A stretch of 64,000 nt of DNA from Streptomyces dioscori (GTDB lineage: Bacteria > Actinomycetota > Actinomycetes > Streptomycetales > Streptomycetaceae), in contig NZ_KZ679059.1 in NCBI RefSeq assembly GCF_003024195.1, forward strand, positions 62,001 through 126,000. The letters run 5' to 3'. A model generated the notes under the pieces. The model searched no databases and had not been told where the DNA came from. It was given only the letters and a program-made list of their open reading frames with translations. This document shows positions 17,398-26,587 of this stretch, one piece after another (positions within the stretch are counted from its first letter, which is position 1; each line of letters opens with the position of its first letter). A program made the position numbers and the translations under genes.

Positions 17398-18198
17398 TTA
17401 TGCCTTCTGGCGGTTTCGGCGGTTTCCGATGACCATTCCGGCCAGCACGAACAGTACGGCGATGAGGAACATGGCCGTACCGATGACATTGATCTGAACG
17501 GGTGTTCCGCGCTGTGCGGAACCCCAGACGAACATCGGGAACGTGACGGTCGAACCGGCGTTGAAATTGGTGATGATGAAATCGTCGAAGGAGAGCGCGA
17601 AGGCGAGCAGCGCTCCCGCGGCGATTCCGGGCGCGGCGATGGGCAGCGTCACGCGCAGGAAGGTCTGCAGGGGTCCCGCGTACAGGTCCTGTGCGGCCTG
17701 TTCCAGGCGCGGGTCCATCGACATCACGCGCGCCTTGACGGCGGTGACGACGAAGCTCAGGCAGAACATGATGTGGGCGATGAGGATCGTCCAGAAGCCC
17801 AGCTGGGCGCCCAGGTTGAGGAAGAGCGTGAGCAGCGAGGCGGCCATGACGACCTCGGGCATCGCCATCGGCAGGAAGATCAGCGAGTTCACGGCGCCGC
17901 GCGCGCGGAAGCGGTAGCGGACGAGCGCGAAGGCGATCATCGTGCCGAGGACGGTGGCGCCCAGGGTCGCCCAGCCGGCGATCTGCAGGCTCAGTGAGAG
18001 CGAGCCGCACAGGTCGGCGACCCCGCAGGGATCGGTCCAGGCGTCCGTGGAGAACTGCTGCCACTCGTAATTGAAGCGGCCCTTCGGATTGTTGAAGGAG
18101 AAGACGGTGACGACGATGTTGGGCAGCAGCAGATATCCGAGGGTCAGCAGACCCGCGATGACGACGAGACGGCTTCTGAACCAGCGCAAGAGGCCCAT
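17398..18198 (-). CDS. potC: Polyamine ABC transporter permease, PotC-like
   Basis: A 266-residue membrane protein with about six helices and the permease EAA loop (EQAAQDLYAGPLQTFLRVTLP). The N-terminal pattern LLPNIVVTVFSFNNPKG is typical of PotC/PotI subunits. It would form the channel with the preceding permease for spermidine/putrescine-type uptake. The ATG follows the upstream stop directly (TAGATG), so translation is coupled. Confidence 0.9.
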   Translation of the reverse strand: MGLLRWFRSRLVVIAGLLTLGYLLLPNIVVTVFSFNNPKGRFNYEWQQFSTDAWTDPCGVADLCGSLSLSLQIAGWATLGATVLGTMIAFALVRYRFRARGAVNSLIFLPMAMPEVVMAASLLTLFLNLGAQLGFWTILIAHIMFCLSFVVTAVKARVMSMDPRLEQAAQDLYAGPLQTFLRVTLPIAAPGIAAGALLAFALSFDDFIITNFNAGSTVTFPMFVWGSAQRGTPVQINVIGTAMFLIAVLFVLAGMVIGNRRNRQKA

Positions 18199-19128
18199 CT
18201 AAACCAGATCCTCCGTCCCGGACTTGCGGATGTAGAGCGTGACGATGGCCAGGATTCCCGCCATGAGAATGAAGGAGAGAGCCGCGGCCGTCGGATAGTC
18301 GAGAATGCGCAGGAACTGCGTCTGGATGACGTTTCCGACCATGCGGGTGTCGGTGGAGCCGAGCAGATCGGCGTTCACGTAGTCGCCGCTCGCCGGGATG
18401 AACGTGAGCAGCGTCCCGGAGACGACGCCGGGCATCGACAGCGGGAAGGTCACCTTGCGGAAGGTCGTGAAGGGCCGCGCGTACAGATCGCCCGCCGCCT
18501 CGTGCAGTCGCCCGTCGATCCGTTCGAGGGAGGTGTAGAGCGGCAGGATCATGAACGGCAGGAAGTTGTACGTGAGACCGCAGACCACCGCGAGCGGGGT
18601 GGCCAGGACGCGGTCGCCCGCGGTGATACCGAGCCAGCTGGTGACGTCCAGGACGTGGAGCGTGTTGAGGGCGCCGACGACCGGGCCGCTGTCCGCGAGG
18701 ATCGTCTTCCAGGCGAGCGTGCGGATCAGGAAGCTGGTGAAGAAGGGCGCGATGACCAGGATCAGGATCAGGTTGCGCCAGCGGCCCGCGCGGAACGCGA
18801 TCAGATACGCGAGCGGGTAGCCGAGCAGCAGGCACAGGATCGTGGCGGTGCCCGCGTAGGCGATGGAGCGCAGGAACTGCGGCCAGTAGTCGGCCACCGC
18901 GTCCCAGTAGGTCGCGAAGTGCCAGGTGACCTGGTACCCGTCCTCCAGGGAGCCCGTCTGCACGGACGTGGAGGCCTGGTAGACCATCGGCAGCGCGAAG
19001 AAGACGACCAGCCAGAGAAGGCCGGGAAGCAGCAGCCAGTACGGGGTGAGGCGGCCCCTCCTGCGAGGGGGGCGCTCCTTCGGCGCGGGGGTCGGCGCCA
19101 GGGGTGGCGCGTCGGTGACGGTCGTCAT
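18199..19128 (-). CDS. potB: Polyamine ABC transporter permease, PotB-like
   Basis: The 309-residue protein has an N-terminal cytoplasmic Pro/Arg-rich segment, six predicted helices and the EAA loop (HEAAGDLYARPFTTFRKVTFP). The region TFIPASGDYVNADLLGS is highly characteristic of PotB/PotH permeases. ATG 19128 overlaps the ATPase stop by one base (TGATG), which argues for this start rather than the longer open frame upstream. Confidence 0.9.
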   Translation of the reverse strand: MTTVTDAPPLAPTPAPKERPPRRRGRLTPYWLLLPGLLWLVVFFALPMVYQASTSVQTGSLEDGYQVTWHFATYWDAVADYWPQFLRSIAYAGTATILCLLLGYPLAYLIAFRAGRWRNLILILVIAPFFTSFLIRTLAWKTILADSGPVVGALNTLHVLDVTSWLGITAGDRVLATPLAVVCGLTYNFLPFMILPLYTSLERIDGRLHEAAGDLYARPFTTFRKVTFPLSMPGVVSGTLLTFIPASGDYVNADLLGSTDTRMVGNVIQTQFLRILDYPTAAALSFILMAGILAIVTLYIRKSGTEDLV

Positions 19129-20357
19129 CAGGCCGCCGCCTCCTCGTCGGGCCCCACCGTTTCGATGCCCGCGTCGATGTCCTGGGCTGCGTCCAGGCCG
19201 AAGGTGTGCGCCGGGTTCCAGTGCAGGACCACCTCGGCGCCGCGGACGAGCCGGGGGTCGCGGTCGATGTTCTGGGCGTAGACCTCGAACTCCGGGCAGA
19301 CCGGGCTGTCGATGACGTACTGCGTGGAGACGCCGATGAAACTGGAGTCGGCGATCGTGCCGGTGATGCGGTTGCGGCCCGCCGGGATCTCGCCCGCCTC
19401 GTCGGCGTGCGTGAGGGAGATCTTCTCGGGGCGGACCCCGACCAGGACCTTGCCGCCGGCCGTCGTGGGCGCCGAACATCGGGCCTCGGGCAGGACGAGC
19501 TTGCCGCCGCCCGCCCTGAGGACGATCTCGTCGCCGCTCCTGGCGTCCACCTCGGCCTCGATGAGGTTGGAGGTGCCGAGGAAGTTGGCGACGAACGTGG
19601 TGTTCGGGTTCTCGTAGAGATCGGCGGGCGAGCCGAGCTGCTCGACACGGCCCGCGTTCATCACGGCGACCGAGTCGGCCATCGTCATGGCCTCCTCCTG
19701 GTCGTGCGTGACGTGGACGAACGTGATGCCGACCTCGGTCTGGATGCGCTTCAGCTCCAGCTGCATCTGGCGGCGCAGCTTGAGGTCGAGGGCGCCGAGG
19801 GGCTCGTCGAGAAGGAGCACCTTCGGGGTGTTGATCAGCGCACGGGCCACGGCGACACGCTGCTGCTGGCCGCCGGAGAGCTGGTGCGGCTTCTTGCGGG
19901 CCTGCTCGCCGAGCTGTACGAGGTCGAGCATGTCGCCGACCTGCTTCTTCACCGACTTGATGCCGCGCCGGCGCAGACCGAAGGCGACGTTCTCGAAGAT
20001 GTCGAGGTGCGGGAAGAGGGCGTACGACTGGAAGACGGTGTTCACGGGCCGCTTGTACGGGGGCAGGTTCGTCACGTCCTGCTCACCGAGGAAGACCGTT
20101 CCGGAGGAAGGTTCCTCCAGGCCGGCGATCATGCGCAGGGTGGTGGTCTTGCCGCAGCCCGACGCTCCGAGGAGGGCGAAGAACGAGCCCTGGGGCACGG
20201 TCAGATCGAGCGGCCGGACGGCGGTGAAGGAGCCGTAGGTCTTGCTGATGCCCGAGAGGCGGACGTCCCCGCCGGCCTCCGCGCCGCTCGTGGTGGTGCC
20301 CGTCGTGCTGCCCGTCGTGCTGTTCTTCGCACTGTTGTTGGTGGTCACGGTGATCAC
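19128..20357 (-). CDS. potA: Polyamine ABC transporter ATPase, PotA-like
   Basis: A 409-residue ATPase with Walker A GASGCGKTT (residues 64-72), Q-loop FQSYALFPHLD, signature LSGGQQQR, Walker B KVLLLDEPLGALD, and a C-terminal TOBE-type regulatory domain. It powers the PotBC channel. GTG 20357 overlaps the binding-protein stop as GTGA; a second GTG nine bases later is also possible. The first 30 residues are a Ser/Thr/Gly-rich tail not found in most PotA proteins. Confidence 0.92.
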   Translation of the reverse strand: MITVTTNNSAKNSTTGSTTGTTTSGAEAGGDVRLSGISKTYGSFTAVRPLDLTVPQGSFFALLGASGCGKTTTLRMIAGLEEPSSGTVFLGEQDVTNLPPYKRPVNTVFQSYALFPHLDIFENVAFGLRRRGIKSVKKQVGDMLDLVQLGEQARKKPHQLSGGQQQRVAVARALINTPKVLLLDEPLGALDLKLRRQMQLELKRIQTEVGITFVHVTHDQEEAMTMADSVAVMNAGRVEQLGSPADLYENPNTTFVANFLGTSNLIEAEVDARSGDEIVLRAGGGKLVLPEARCSAPTTAGGKVLVGVRPEKISLTHADEAGEIPAGRNRITGTIADSSFIGVSTQYVIDSPVCPEFEVYAQNIDRDPRLVRGAEVVLHWNPAHTFGLDAAQDIDAGIETVGPDEEAAA

Positions 20358-21598
20358 GCCCCCGTCAGCTTTGCGAACTTCTCTTCGTACGCCGTCTCTT
20401 CCTTGGTGCTCAGGGAGCGGAAGGAGTGCGACTTGGCCGCCATGGTGGCGTCGGGAATGATCAGCGGGTTGTTCGCCGCCGACTTGTCGATCTTCGCCAG
20501 TTCGGCCTTCACACCGTCGACGGGACAGACGTAGTTGATGTACGCGGCCAGCTGGGCGGCCGGACCGGGCTCGTAGTAGTAGTCGATGAGCCGCTCGGCG
20601 TTGGACTGGTGCCGCGCCTTGTTGGGGACCAGCAAATTGTCCGTGGACGTCAGATAGCCGCTGTCCGGGATGAGGAAGTCGACGTCCGGGCTGTCCGCCT
20701 TGAGCTGGACGACGTCGCCGGCCCAGGCCAGACAGGCCGCGAGATCGCCCTTGGTGAGGTCGGACGTGTAGTCGTTGCCGGTGAAGCGGCGGATCTGGCC
20801 CTTGTCGACGGCCTTCTGCAGCCGGGCGACCGCCGCGTCGAAGTCGTCGTCGGTGAACTTCTCCGGGTCCTTGCCGAGATCGAGCAGCGTCATGCCGATG
20901 CTGTCGCGCATCTCGGACAGGAGGCCGATGCGCCCCTTGAGTTTCGGGTTGTCGAGCATGTCGGAGAGGGACTTCACCTCCACGCCGTCCAGCGCCTTCT
21001 TGTTGTAGGCGATGACGGTGGAGATACCGGTCCAGGGATACGAGTAGGCGCGTCCGGGGTCCCAGTCGGGGGTGCGGAACTGCTGGGAGAGGTTCGCGTA
21101 GGCGTGCGGCAGGTTGGACGCGTCCAGTTTCTGCACCCAGCCGAAGCGGATCAGCCGGGCGGCCAGCCAGTCGGTGACGCAGATGAGGTCGCGCCCGGTG
21201 GCCTGGCCCGCCGCGAGCTGCGGCTTGAGCTTGCCGAAGAACTCGACGTTGTCGTTGATGTCCTCGGTGTACTTGACCTCGATGCCGGTGCGCTCGGCGA
21301 ACGTGTCGAGCGTCGGGTGCCGCTTCTCGCTGTCGTCGACGTCCATGTACTCGGTCCAGTTGGAGAAGTTGATCTGCTTCTCCTTGGCCGAATGGTCCTC
21401 GGACGAGACGCCCGCGGTGTTCTTCGCCGCGGGGATCCCGCAGGCGCTCAGGGTCCCGAGGCCGCCGAGGGCGAGCGCGCCGCCCGTCGAGGCACGCAGC
21501 AGCGAACGGCGGCTGAGGGAGGCCCTGCCGTTGCGGAGGCTGCGCCGCACGGCGGCCAGTCGGGCCGGGGACAGTTGGTCGGGCTCGTACTGCTCCAT
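20354..21598 (-). CDS. potD: Polyamine-binding lipoprotein, PotD-like
   Basis: The 414-residue precursor has a twin-arginine signal (LSRRSLLRAS) and lipobox LSAC, so it should be exported folded and lipid-anchored. The mature part begins INFSNWTEYMDVDD, a classic PotD/PotF opening, and contains NDNVEFFGKLKPQL and PWTGISTVIAYNKK. It delivers spermidine or putrescine to PotBC. It starts 50 bp after the dehydrogenase stop. A frameshifted paralog lies at 30298-31460. Confidence 0.9.
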   Translation of the reverse strand: MEQYEPDQLSPARLAAVRRSLRNGRASLSRRSLLRASTGGALALGGLGTLSACGIPAAKNTAGVSSEDHSAKEKQINFSNWTEYMDVDDSEKRHPTLDTFAERTGIEVKYTEDINDNVEFFGKLKPQLAAGQATGRDLICVTDWLAARLIRFGWVQKLDASNLPHAYANLSQQFRTPDWDPGRAYSYPWTGISTVIAYNKKALDGVEVKSLSDMLDNPKLKGRIGLLSEMRDSIGMTLLDLGKDPEKFTDDDFDAAVARLQKAVDKGQIRRFTGNDYTSDLTKGDLAACLAWAGDVVQLKADSPDVDFLIPDSGYLTSTDNLLVPNKARHQSNAERLIDYYYEPGPAAQLAAYINYVCPVDGVKAELAKIDKSAANNPLIIPDATMAAKSHSFRSLSTKEETAYEEKFAKLTGA

Positions 21599-21648
21599 GC
21601 TCGTGGTGCCCTTTCGGGTGGTTTCGGCCTGGTCCGGGCCGATGGCGA

Positions 21649-23169
21649 CTAACGGTCCCCGAAGATCGTGCGGTGCCAGTCCTTCCTGGCCACCGCGGTG
21701 TTGTCGAACATGACGTGCTTGATCTGTGTGTACTCCTCGAACGAGTACGAGGACATGTCCTTGCCGAATCCGGACGCCTTGTAACCGCCGTGGGGCATCT
21801 CGCTGATGATCGGGATGTGGTCGTTGACCCACACACAGCCCGCCTTGATCTCGCGGGTGGCCCGGTTCGCCCGGTACAGGTCACGGCTCCACGCGGAGGC
21901 CGCCAGACCGTACGGGGTGTCGTTGGCAAGGCGGATGCCCTCGTCGTCGCTGTCGAAGGGGACGACCACCAGGACCGGGCCGAAGATCTCGGACTGCACG
22001 ATCTCGCTGTCCTGGGCGGCGTCCGCGATCAGGGTGGGCCGGTAGTACGCGCCGCGCTCCAGACCCTTCGGGATCTCGCCACCGGTGACCACACGCGCGT
22101 AGGAGCGCGCCCGGTCGACGAAGCCCGCGACCCGGTCGCGCTGGGCGACGGAGATCAGCGGCCCGAGATCGGTGTCCGGGGCGAACGGATCGCCGAGCCG
22201 GACGCTCTCCATCAGCTCCGCGGTCCTGGACACGAACTCTTCGTACAGGGGCCTCTGCACGTACGCGCGCGTGGCGGCCGTGCAGTCCTGGCCCGTGTTG
22301 ATGAGCGAGCCCGCGACCGCGCCGTGCACGGCGGCCTCCAGGTCCGCGTCGTCGAAGACCACGAAGGGGGCCTTGCCGCCGAGCTCCAGGTGGAGGCGCT
22401 TGACCGTGGAGGTGGCGATCTCGGCGACGCGCTTGCCGACGGCGGTGGACCCGGTGAAGGAGGTCATGACGACGTCCGGGTGGCCCACAAGGTGCTCGCC
22501 CGCGTCTCTCCCCGCCCCCGTGACGATGTTGACGACACCGTCAGGAATGCCCGCCGCGGTCGCCGCCTCGGCGAACAGCAGGGAGGTGAACGGGGTCAGC
22601 TCGGCGGGCTTGAGGACGATCGTGTTGCCGGCGGCGATCGCCGGGAGGACCTTCCAGGCGGCCATCTGAAGCGGATAGTTCCAAGGGGCGATGGAGCCGA
22701 CCACCCCGATCGCCTCACGCCGTACGTACGAGGTGTGGTCGCCGGAGTACTCACCGGCGGACTGGCCCTGGAGGTGCCGGGCCGCACCCGCGAAGAAGGC
22801 GGTGTTGTCGATCGTGCCCGGGACGTCGAACTCCCGGGTCAGCTTGATCGGCTTGCCGCACTGCAGGGACTCGGCCTGCGCGAACTCCTCGGCGCGGTCC
22901 GCGAGCACGGCGGCGAAGCGGTGCATGGCGTCGGAGCGCTCACCCGGGGTGGCGCCGGACCAGCCGGGGAACGTCTCCCGGGCGGCCCGCACCGCCGCGT
23001 CCACGTCGTCCGGGCCCGCCAGCTGGTACGTGTGGAGGTCGTCGCCGGTGGCGGGGTCGACGACGGTGTGGTTCCGGCCCGACGTGCCCTTGACCGGCCG
23101 GCCCGCGATGTACTGCGCGCCGGCCGCGAAGCGGTCCTGCGCCTGGAAGCGATGGCCCGGATTGTGCAT
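21649..23169 (-). CDS. Gamma-aminobutyraldehyde (or gamma-glutamyl-aminobutyraldehyde) dehydrogenase
   Basis: A 506-residue aldehyde dehydrogenase with catalytic cysteine in NTGQDCTAATR, LELGGKAPFVVFDDAD, cofactor segment PWNYPLQMAAWK, and end motif MPHGGYKASGFGKDMS. These motifs match the PatD/PuuC branch, which oxidises 4-aminobutanal or its glutamylated form to GABA-level products. GGAGGAG lies 6 nt before the ATG. It is the first gene of the minus-strand unit that continues with potDABC and the PuuB-like oxidase, so uptake, oxidation and aldehyde removal are encoded together. Confidence 0.9.
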   Translation of the reverse strand: MHNPGHRFQAQDRFAAGAQYIAGRPVKGTSGRNHTVVDPATGDDLHTYQLAGPDDVDAAVRAARETFPGWSGATPGERSDAMHRFAAVLADRAEEFAQAESLQCGKPIKLTREFDVPGTIDNTAFFAGAARHLQGQSAGEYSGDHTSYVRREAIGVVGSIAPWNYPLQMAAWKVLPAIAAGNTIVLKPAELTPFTSLLFAEAATAAGIPDGVVNIVTGAGRDAGEHLVGHPDVVMTSFTGSTAVGKRVAEIATSTVKRLHLELGGKAPFVVFDDADLEAAVHGAVAGSLINTGQDCTAATRAYVQRPLYEEFVSRTAELMESVRLGDPFAPDTDLGPLISVAQRDRVAGFVDRARSYARVVTGGEIPKGLERGAYYRPTLIADAAQDSEIVQSEIFGPVLVVVPFDSDDEGIRLANDTPYGLAASAWSRDLYRANRATREIKAGCVWVNDHIPIISEMPHGGYKASGFGKDMSSYSFEEYTQIKHVMFDNTAVARKDWHRTIFGDR

Positions 23170-23376
23170 TTCGCTCTCCTCCGCCGCACTCCCCGAACCC
23201 GAGGGGTCGGCGTAGCTCCAGCTCGATTTGAGTGCCGATCCTGACAGAGCAATGGTGCTCCAACAAGTGATTCCGTTGTTGCCATTTGGTTACGCGACGG
23301 AATCTGTCGACCAGGTGTCGAGTCGCTGAGGAAAAGGCGGGACGGATTGTCAGTGGTGCGTGCCAGACTCGCGTGC

Positions 23377-23985
23377 ATGGGGGAGATCGAATCGGGGATC
23401 ACGTCGCGGGAGTCGCTGGTCAGCGCGGTCCGGGCGGGGGCGAAGGTCAAGTACCTGTACTTCTGGGGGCACCGGCCGCGGGCGGACGGGCGGATCGGGT
23501 CGAGCTGCCTGAGCCAGTGGTGGCCGTCGCCGTTCACGGTGGACGGGGTGGAGTACCGGACGGCGGAGCACTGGATGATGGCGCGCAAGGCGCGGCTCTT
23601 CGGTGACGCGGAGGCGGAGCAGCGGGCACTCGACGCACCGAATCCCGCCCTCGCGAAGAAGGCGGGGCGGCTGGTCCGTGGGTTCGACGAGTCCGTGTGG
23701 GAGCGGGAGCGGTTCGGGATCGTGGTGGAGGGAAGCGTGGCGAAGTTCGCGTCCGACGACGCACTTCGCGGGTTTCTGCTCGGCACGGGTGGGCGAAGCG
23801 AGACGGGGGCCTCCCCGGCCGAAGGCTGGGGGAGGGTGCTGGTGGAGGCCAGTCCTGTGGACCGGGTCTGGGGGATCGGGCTGGCCGCGGACGACGCCCG
23901 GGCGTCCGACCCCACGCAGTGGCAGGGCCCGAACCTGCTGGGCTTCGCCCTGATGAGGGCCCGGGAGCGCTTGCGCTCCGCGTGA
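23377..23985 (+). CDS. NADAR-family protein (YbiA-like)
   Basis: The 202-residue protein has the NADAR fold marks LSQWWPSPFTVDGVEYRTAEHW (Glu in AEHW is the likely catalytic residue) and VEASPVDRVWGIGL. NADAR proteins cleave N-glycosidic bonds in riboflavin intermediates or remove ADP-ribose from guanine bases. ATG 23377 fits the family start; an in-frame TTG lies 30 bp upstream and no ribosome binding site is visible, so a leaderless mRNA is possible. About 14 residues (GRSETGASPAEGWG) interrupt the usual GTG-RVLVEAS junction and are encoded by a palindromic repeat. Confidence 0.85.
   Translation: MGEIESGITSRESLVSAVRAGAKVKYLYFWGHRPRADGRIGSSCLSQWWPSPFTVDGVEYRTAEHWMMARKARLFGDAEAEQRALDAPNPALAKKAGRLVRGFDESVWERERFGIVVEGSVAKFASDDALRGFLLGTGGRSETGASPAEGWGRVLVEASPVDRVWGIGLAADDARASDPTQWQGPNLLGFALMRARERLRSA
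23810..23835. repeat. Palindromic repeat inside the NADAR gene
   Basis: CCTCCCCGGCC, loop GAA, then the near-complement GGCTGGGGGAGG form a stable hairpin. Similar sequences are, from general knowledge, common between Streptomyces genes. Here it is read in frame as part of an extra segment of the NADAR protein. Confidence 0.6.
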
Positions 23986-24614
23986 ACGGTGCCTACATCC
24001 GGCCTGCACCCGCACCCCGACGACGACCGGCCGCCCCCTCGCGGGGCCCGGCGGTGTTGACCTCACATTTCCCTGCGGGCCCGGCGGAGCTGGGCTCCCC
24101 TTCCCTGCGGGGCCGGGCGCGTTTCCCTTTGCGTTGCGGGGCCCGACGGATGGGGCGCGTTTCCCCTACGAGGGCGTAACGGATCGGGCGCGTGGTCTCC
24201 TGCGGCCCGGCGGGGGCTGGTCGCGCAGTTCCCCGCGCCCCTAAAGGGGCCCGGCCGTCGCCGGTCCCTGTGTGGAGCGCGGCCCCCTGCCGGAGCAACG
24301 GGCCGCTTCGAGCTTCTCTTAGAGGGCGCGAGGAACTGCGCAACAAGCCCACGACTACCCGCACCCGTCCACCCACCAGACGGGCCACCCCCCAAGGGGC
24401 GCGGGGAACTGCGCGACAAGCCCCCACCGGCCCGCACATGTCCACGCGCCAAACCCACCCCAGGGGCGCGGGGAACTGCGCGACCAGCCCCCACCGGGCC
24501 GCAGGAGACCACGCGCCGATCCCACCCTCAAGGGGCGCGGGGAACTGCGCAAAAAGCCTCAGCCCCCGCTCACCCGCACCCGCACCCGCACCCAGGCGCC
24601 AGCCAAACCCCCGC
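23986..24614. repeat. Repeat-rich intergenic region (629 bp)
   Basis: No gene is supported. Copies of the 19-bp element lie at 24223-24241 (complement), 24322-24340 (degenerate), 24396-24414, 24463-24481 and 24532-24550. The last three are 67-69 bp apart and share flanks such as CCCCCACCGG and GCGAC(A/C)AGCC, so the real unit is about 50 bp. The region lies between convergent genes. Confidence 0.7.
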
Positions 24615-25316
24615 TCAGCCGACCGCAGTCAACGACGTGCTGAAGCCGTCGTCCCCACTCCCCGAGTCATCGATCTCCGTGTCAGGCAGCACCAGGAACA
24701 CCACCAGGAACGCGATCCCCAGCGCGACCCCGACCGCCCCGCAGATGATCCCCGCCAACGCCTGCCCCGCGTTCGTCGCCTGCCCCCGCCGAGCCCTCCC
24801 CCGCCCGATCGCCCCGAAGACCACCGCGAGAATCCCGCACGCGAGCGCCACCGGCCAGAGACAGAATCCGACCGCCGCGACGATCCCGAGCACGAGTGAC
24901 GCGGTCCCCAGCCCGTTGCTCGGCCCCATGGGCATGCCATGCATGCCATGCATGCCATGCATCCCGGGCGCCCCCGGCCACCCGTACCCGGGCCCGCCCT
25001 GCACGGGGTAAGCCGGATATCCGTACCCGTGCGTATGCCCGTGCACAGGCGGCCCGTACCCGTACGGCACCTGCCCCGGCCCTCCCGGCGCAACCGGCGG
25101 CGGCGGAACCGCGGAGCCCGGCGCCGCGTACGGATCCGGCGTCACGGGGAACGACGTCACGGTCTGCCGGTCGTGCACCGAGGACGGCCCGGCCCCTCGC
25201 GAGCCCCCCGCGTCCACGGGCGGAGCCCAGGGATTCGGCTCCGTGGACGGCTTGTCCAGAGACACCTTCCCCGGCTCGTCGACCGGCCCACCCGATGCCT
25301 GCGCGTCCTCGGCCAT
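24615..25316 (-). CDS. DUF4190-type two-helix membrane protein
   Basis: The 233-residue protein has a long Pro/Gly/Tyr-rich cytoplasmic N-terminal half (residues 1-130). Two membrane helices of the DUF4190 type follow (GTASLVLGIVAAVGFCLWPV and the IICGAVGVALGIAFLVVFLV segment) around a short RGRARRGQ loop. It ends in an acidic tail. A 9-bp tandem repeat encodes HGMHGMHGM at the junction. Function unknown; such proteins are common in Streptomyces. It starts with ATG and reads away from the adenosine deaminase gene. Confidence 0.8.
   Translation of the reverse strand: MAEDAQASGGPVDEPGKVSLDKPSTEPNPWAPPVDAGGSRGAGPSSVHDRQTVTSFPVTPDPYAAPGSAVPPPPVAPGGPGQVPYGYGPPVHGHTHGYGYPAYPVQGGPGYGWPGAPGMHGMHGMHGMPMGPSNGLGTASLVLGIVAAVGFCLWPVALACGILAVVFGAIGRGRARRGQATNAGQALAGIICGAVGVALGIAFLVVFLVLPDTEIDDSGSGDDGFSTSLTAVG
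24934..24962. repeat. 9-bp tandem repeat in the DUF4190 gene
   Basis: Three copies of ATGCCATGC keep the reading frame and encode His-Gly-Met repeats on the minus strand. Confidence 0.7.
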
Positions 25317-25530
25317 GCGCGGAGTCCCCCTCTGTCGTACGTGGCGTCATGCTACGGCCCAAGCCTTCCCCCCAGCGGACCGCGGCCTACGATGATCCCC
25401 AAGAACCGCACGCACGCACCACGCGCACCACGCGCACCGCACCGCACCGCACCGCACCGCACCACCGATCAGCCGATCACCCGCGCCGACCCGCCGCACA
25501 CCGGCCCGGCGCCGTTCCTGGGGAGGAACC

Positions 25531-26562
25531 TTGACCGACCTGCACGCCTTCATCGCCGGACTGCCCAAGGCCGAACTGCACGTCCATCACGTCGGCTCCG
25601 CCTCCCCCCGGATCGTCTCCGAGCTGGCCGCCCGCCACCATGACTCCAAGGTGCCGTCGGACCCCGAGGCCCTGGTCGACTTCTTCACGTTCACGGACTT
25701 CGCCCACTTCATCGACGTGTATCTGTCCGTCGTCGACCTCATCCGCGCCCCCGAGGACGTACGCCTCCTCACGTACGAGGTCGCCCGCGACATGGCCCGG
25801 CAGCAGATCCGCTACGCCGAGCTGACGATCACGCCGTTCTCGTCGACCCGCCGCGGTATCGACGAGGGCGCCTTCATGGACGCCATCGAGGACGCCCGCA
25901 TCGCCGCCGAGGCCGACTTCGGCACGATCCTGCGGTGGTGCTTCGACATCCCCGGCGAGGCGGGGCTCGAATCCGCCGAGGAGACGGTCCGGCTCGCGAC
26001 CACCGACAAGCTCCGCCCGGAGGGCCTGGTCTCCTTCGGGCTCGGCGGGCCCGAGATCGGCGTACCCCGGCCGCAGTTCAAGCCGTACTTCGACCGTGCG
26101 ATCGCGGCCGGCCTGCACTCCGTACCGCACGCGGGCGAGACGACCGGTCCGGAGACGGTGTGGGACGCGCTGACGGACCTGCGTGCCGAGCGCATCGGCC
26201 ACGGCACCAGCTCCGCCCGCGACCCGAAACTCCTCGCGCACCTCGCCGAACACCGGATCCCGCTGGAGGTGTGTCCCACCTCGAACATCGCCACCCGCGC
26301 GGTCCGCACCCTCGACGAGCACCCCATGAAGACGTTCGTGGAGGCCGGCGTCGTCGTCACGGTCAACTCCGACGACCCGCCGATGTTCGGCACCGACCTC
26401 AACAACGAGTACGCGGTCGCCGCCCGCCTCCTCGGCCTCGACGAGCGGGGTCTGGCCGAGCTCGCCAAGAACGCCGTCGACGTCTCCTTCCTGGACGCCC
26501 CCGGCAAGGCGGCCCTGGCGGCGGAGATCGACACGTACACCGCCGGGTGGCTCGCGCCCTGA
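25531..26562 (+). CDS. add: Adenosine deaminase family protein
   Basis: A 343-residue metal-dependent hydrolase that should deaminate adenosine to inosine. Metal and catalytic residues appear in AELHVHHVG (His17, His19), HAGETTGP, ERIGHGTS and NSDDPPMF. The usual text is HxHLDG; the second motif here reads HVHHVG, seen in an adenosine-deaminase-like subgroup, so the purine substrate may differ. It begins with TTG directly after a strong GGGGAGGAA site. The GDPD gene starts 25 bp downstream and is probably cotranscribed. Confidence 0.88.
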   Translation: MTDLHAFIAGLPKAELHVHHVGSASPRIVSELAARHHDSKVPSDPEALVDFFTFTDFAHFIDVYLSVVDLIRAPEDVRLLTYEVARDMARQQIRYAELTITPFSSTRRGIDEGAFMDAIEDARIAAEADFGTILRWCFDIPGEAGLESAEETVRLATTDKLRPEGLVSFGLGGPEIGVPRPQFKPYFDRAIAAGLHSVPHAGETTGPETVWDALTDLRAERIGHGTSSARDPKLLAHLAEHRIPLEVCPTSNIATRAVRTLDEHPMKTFVEAGVVVTVNSDDPPMFGTDLNNEYAVAARLLGLDERGLAELAKNAVDVSFLDAPGKAALAAEIDTYTAGWLAP

Positions 26563-26587
26563 GGCGGCCCACCAGCACAATGGGCCG

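Noticed and set aside
15941..21929. Apparent giant fused proteins joining transporter genes
   Set aside because: The frames merely stay open upstream of real starts. Start codons with stop overlaps (TGATG, GTGA, TAGATG) define separate genes.
24223..24550. CRISPR-like spaced repeats
   Set aside because: Copies vary, occur in both orientations, spacers resemble each other, and the same element is found at many loci. No cas genes.
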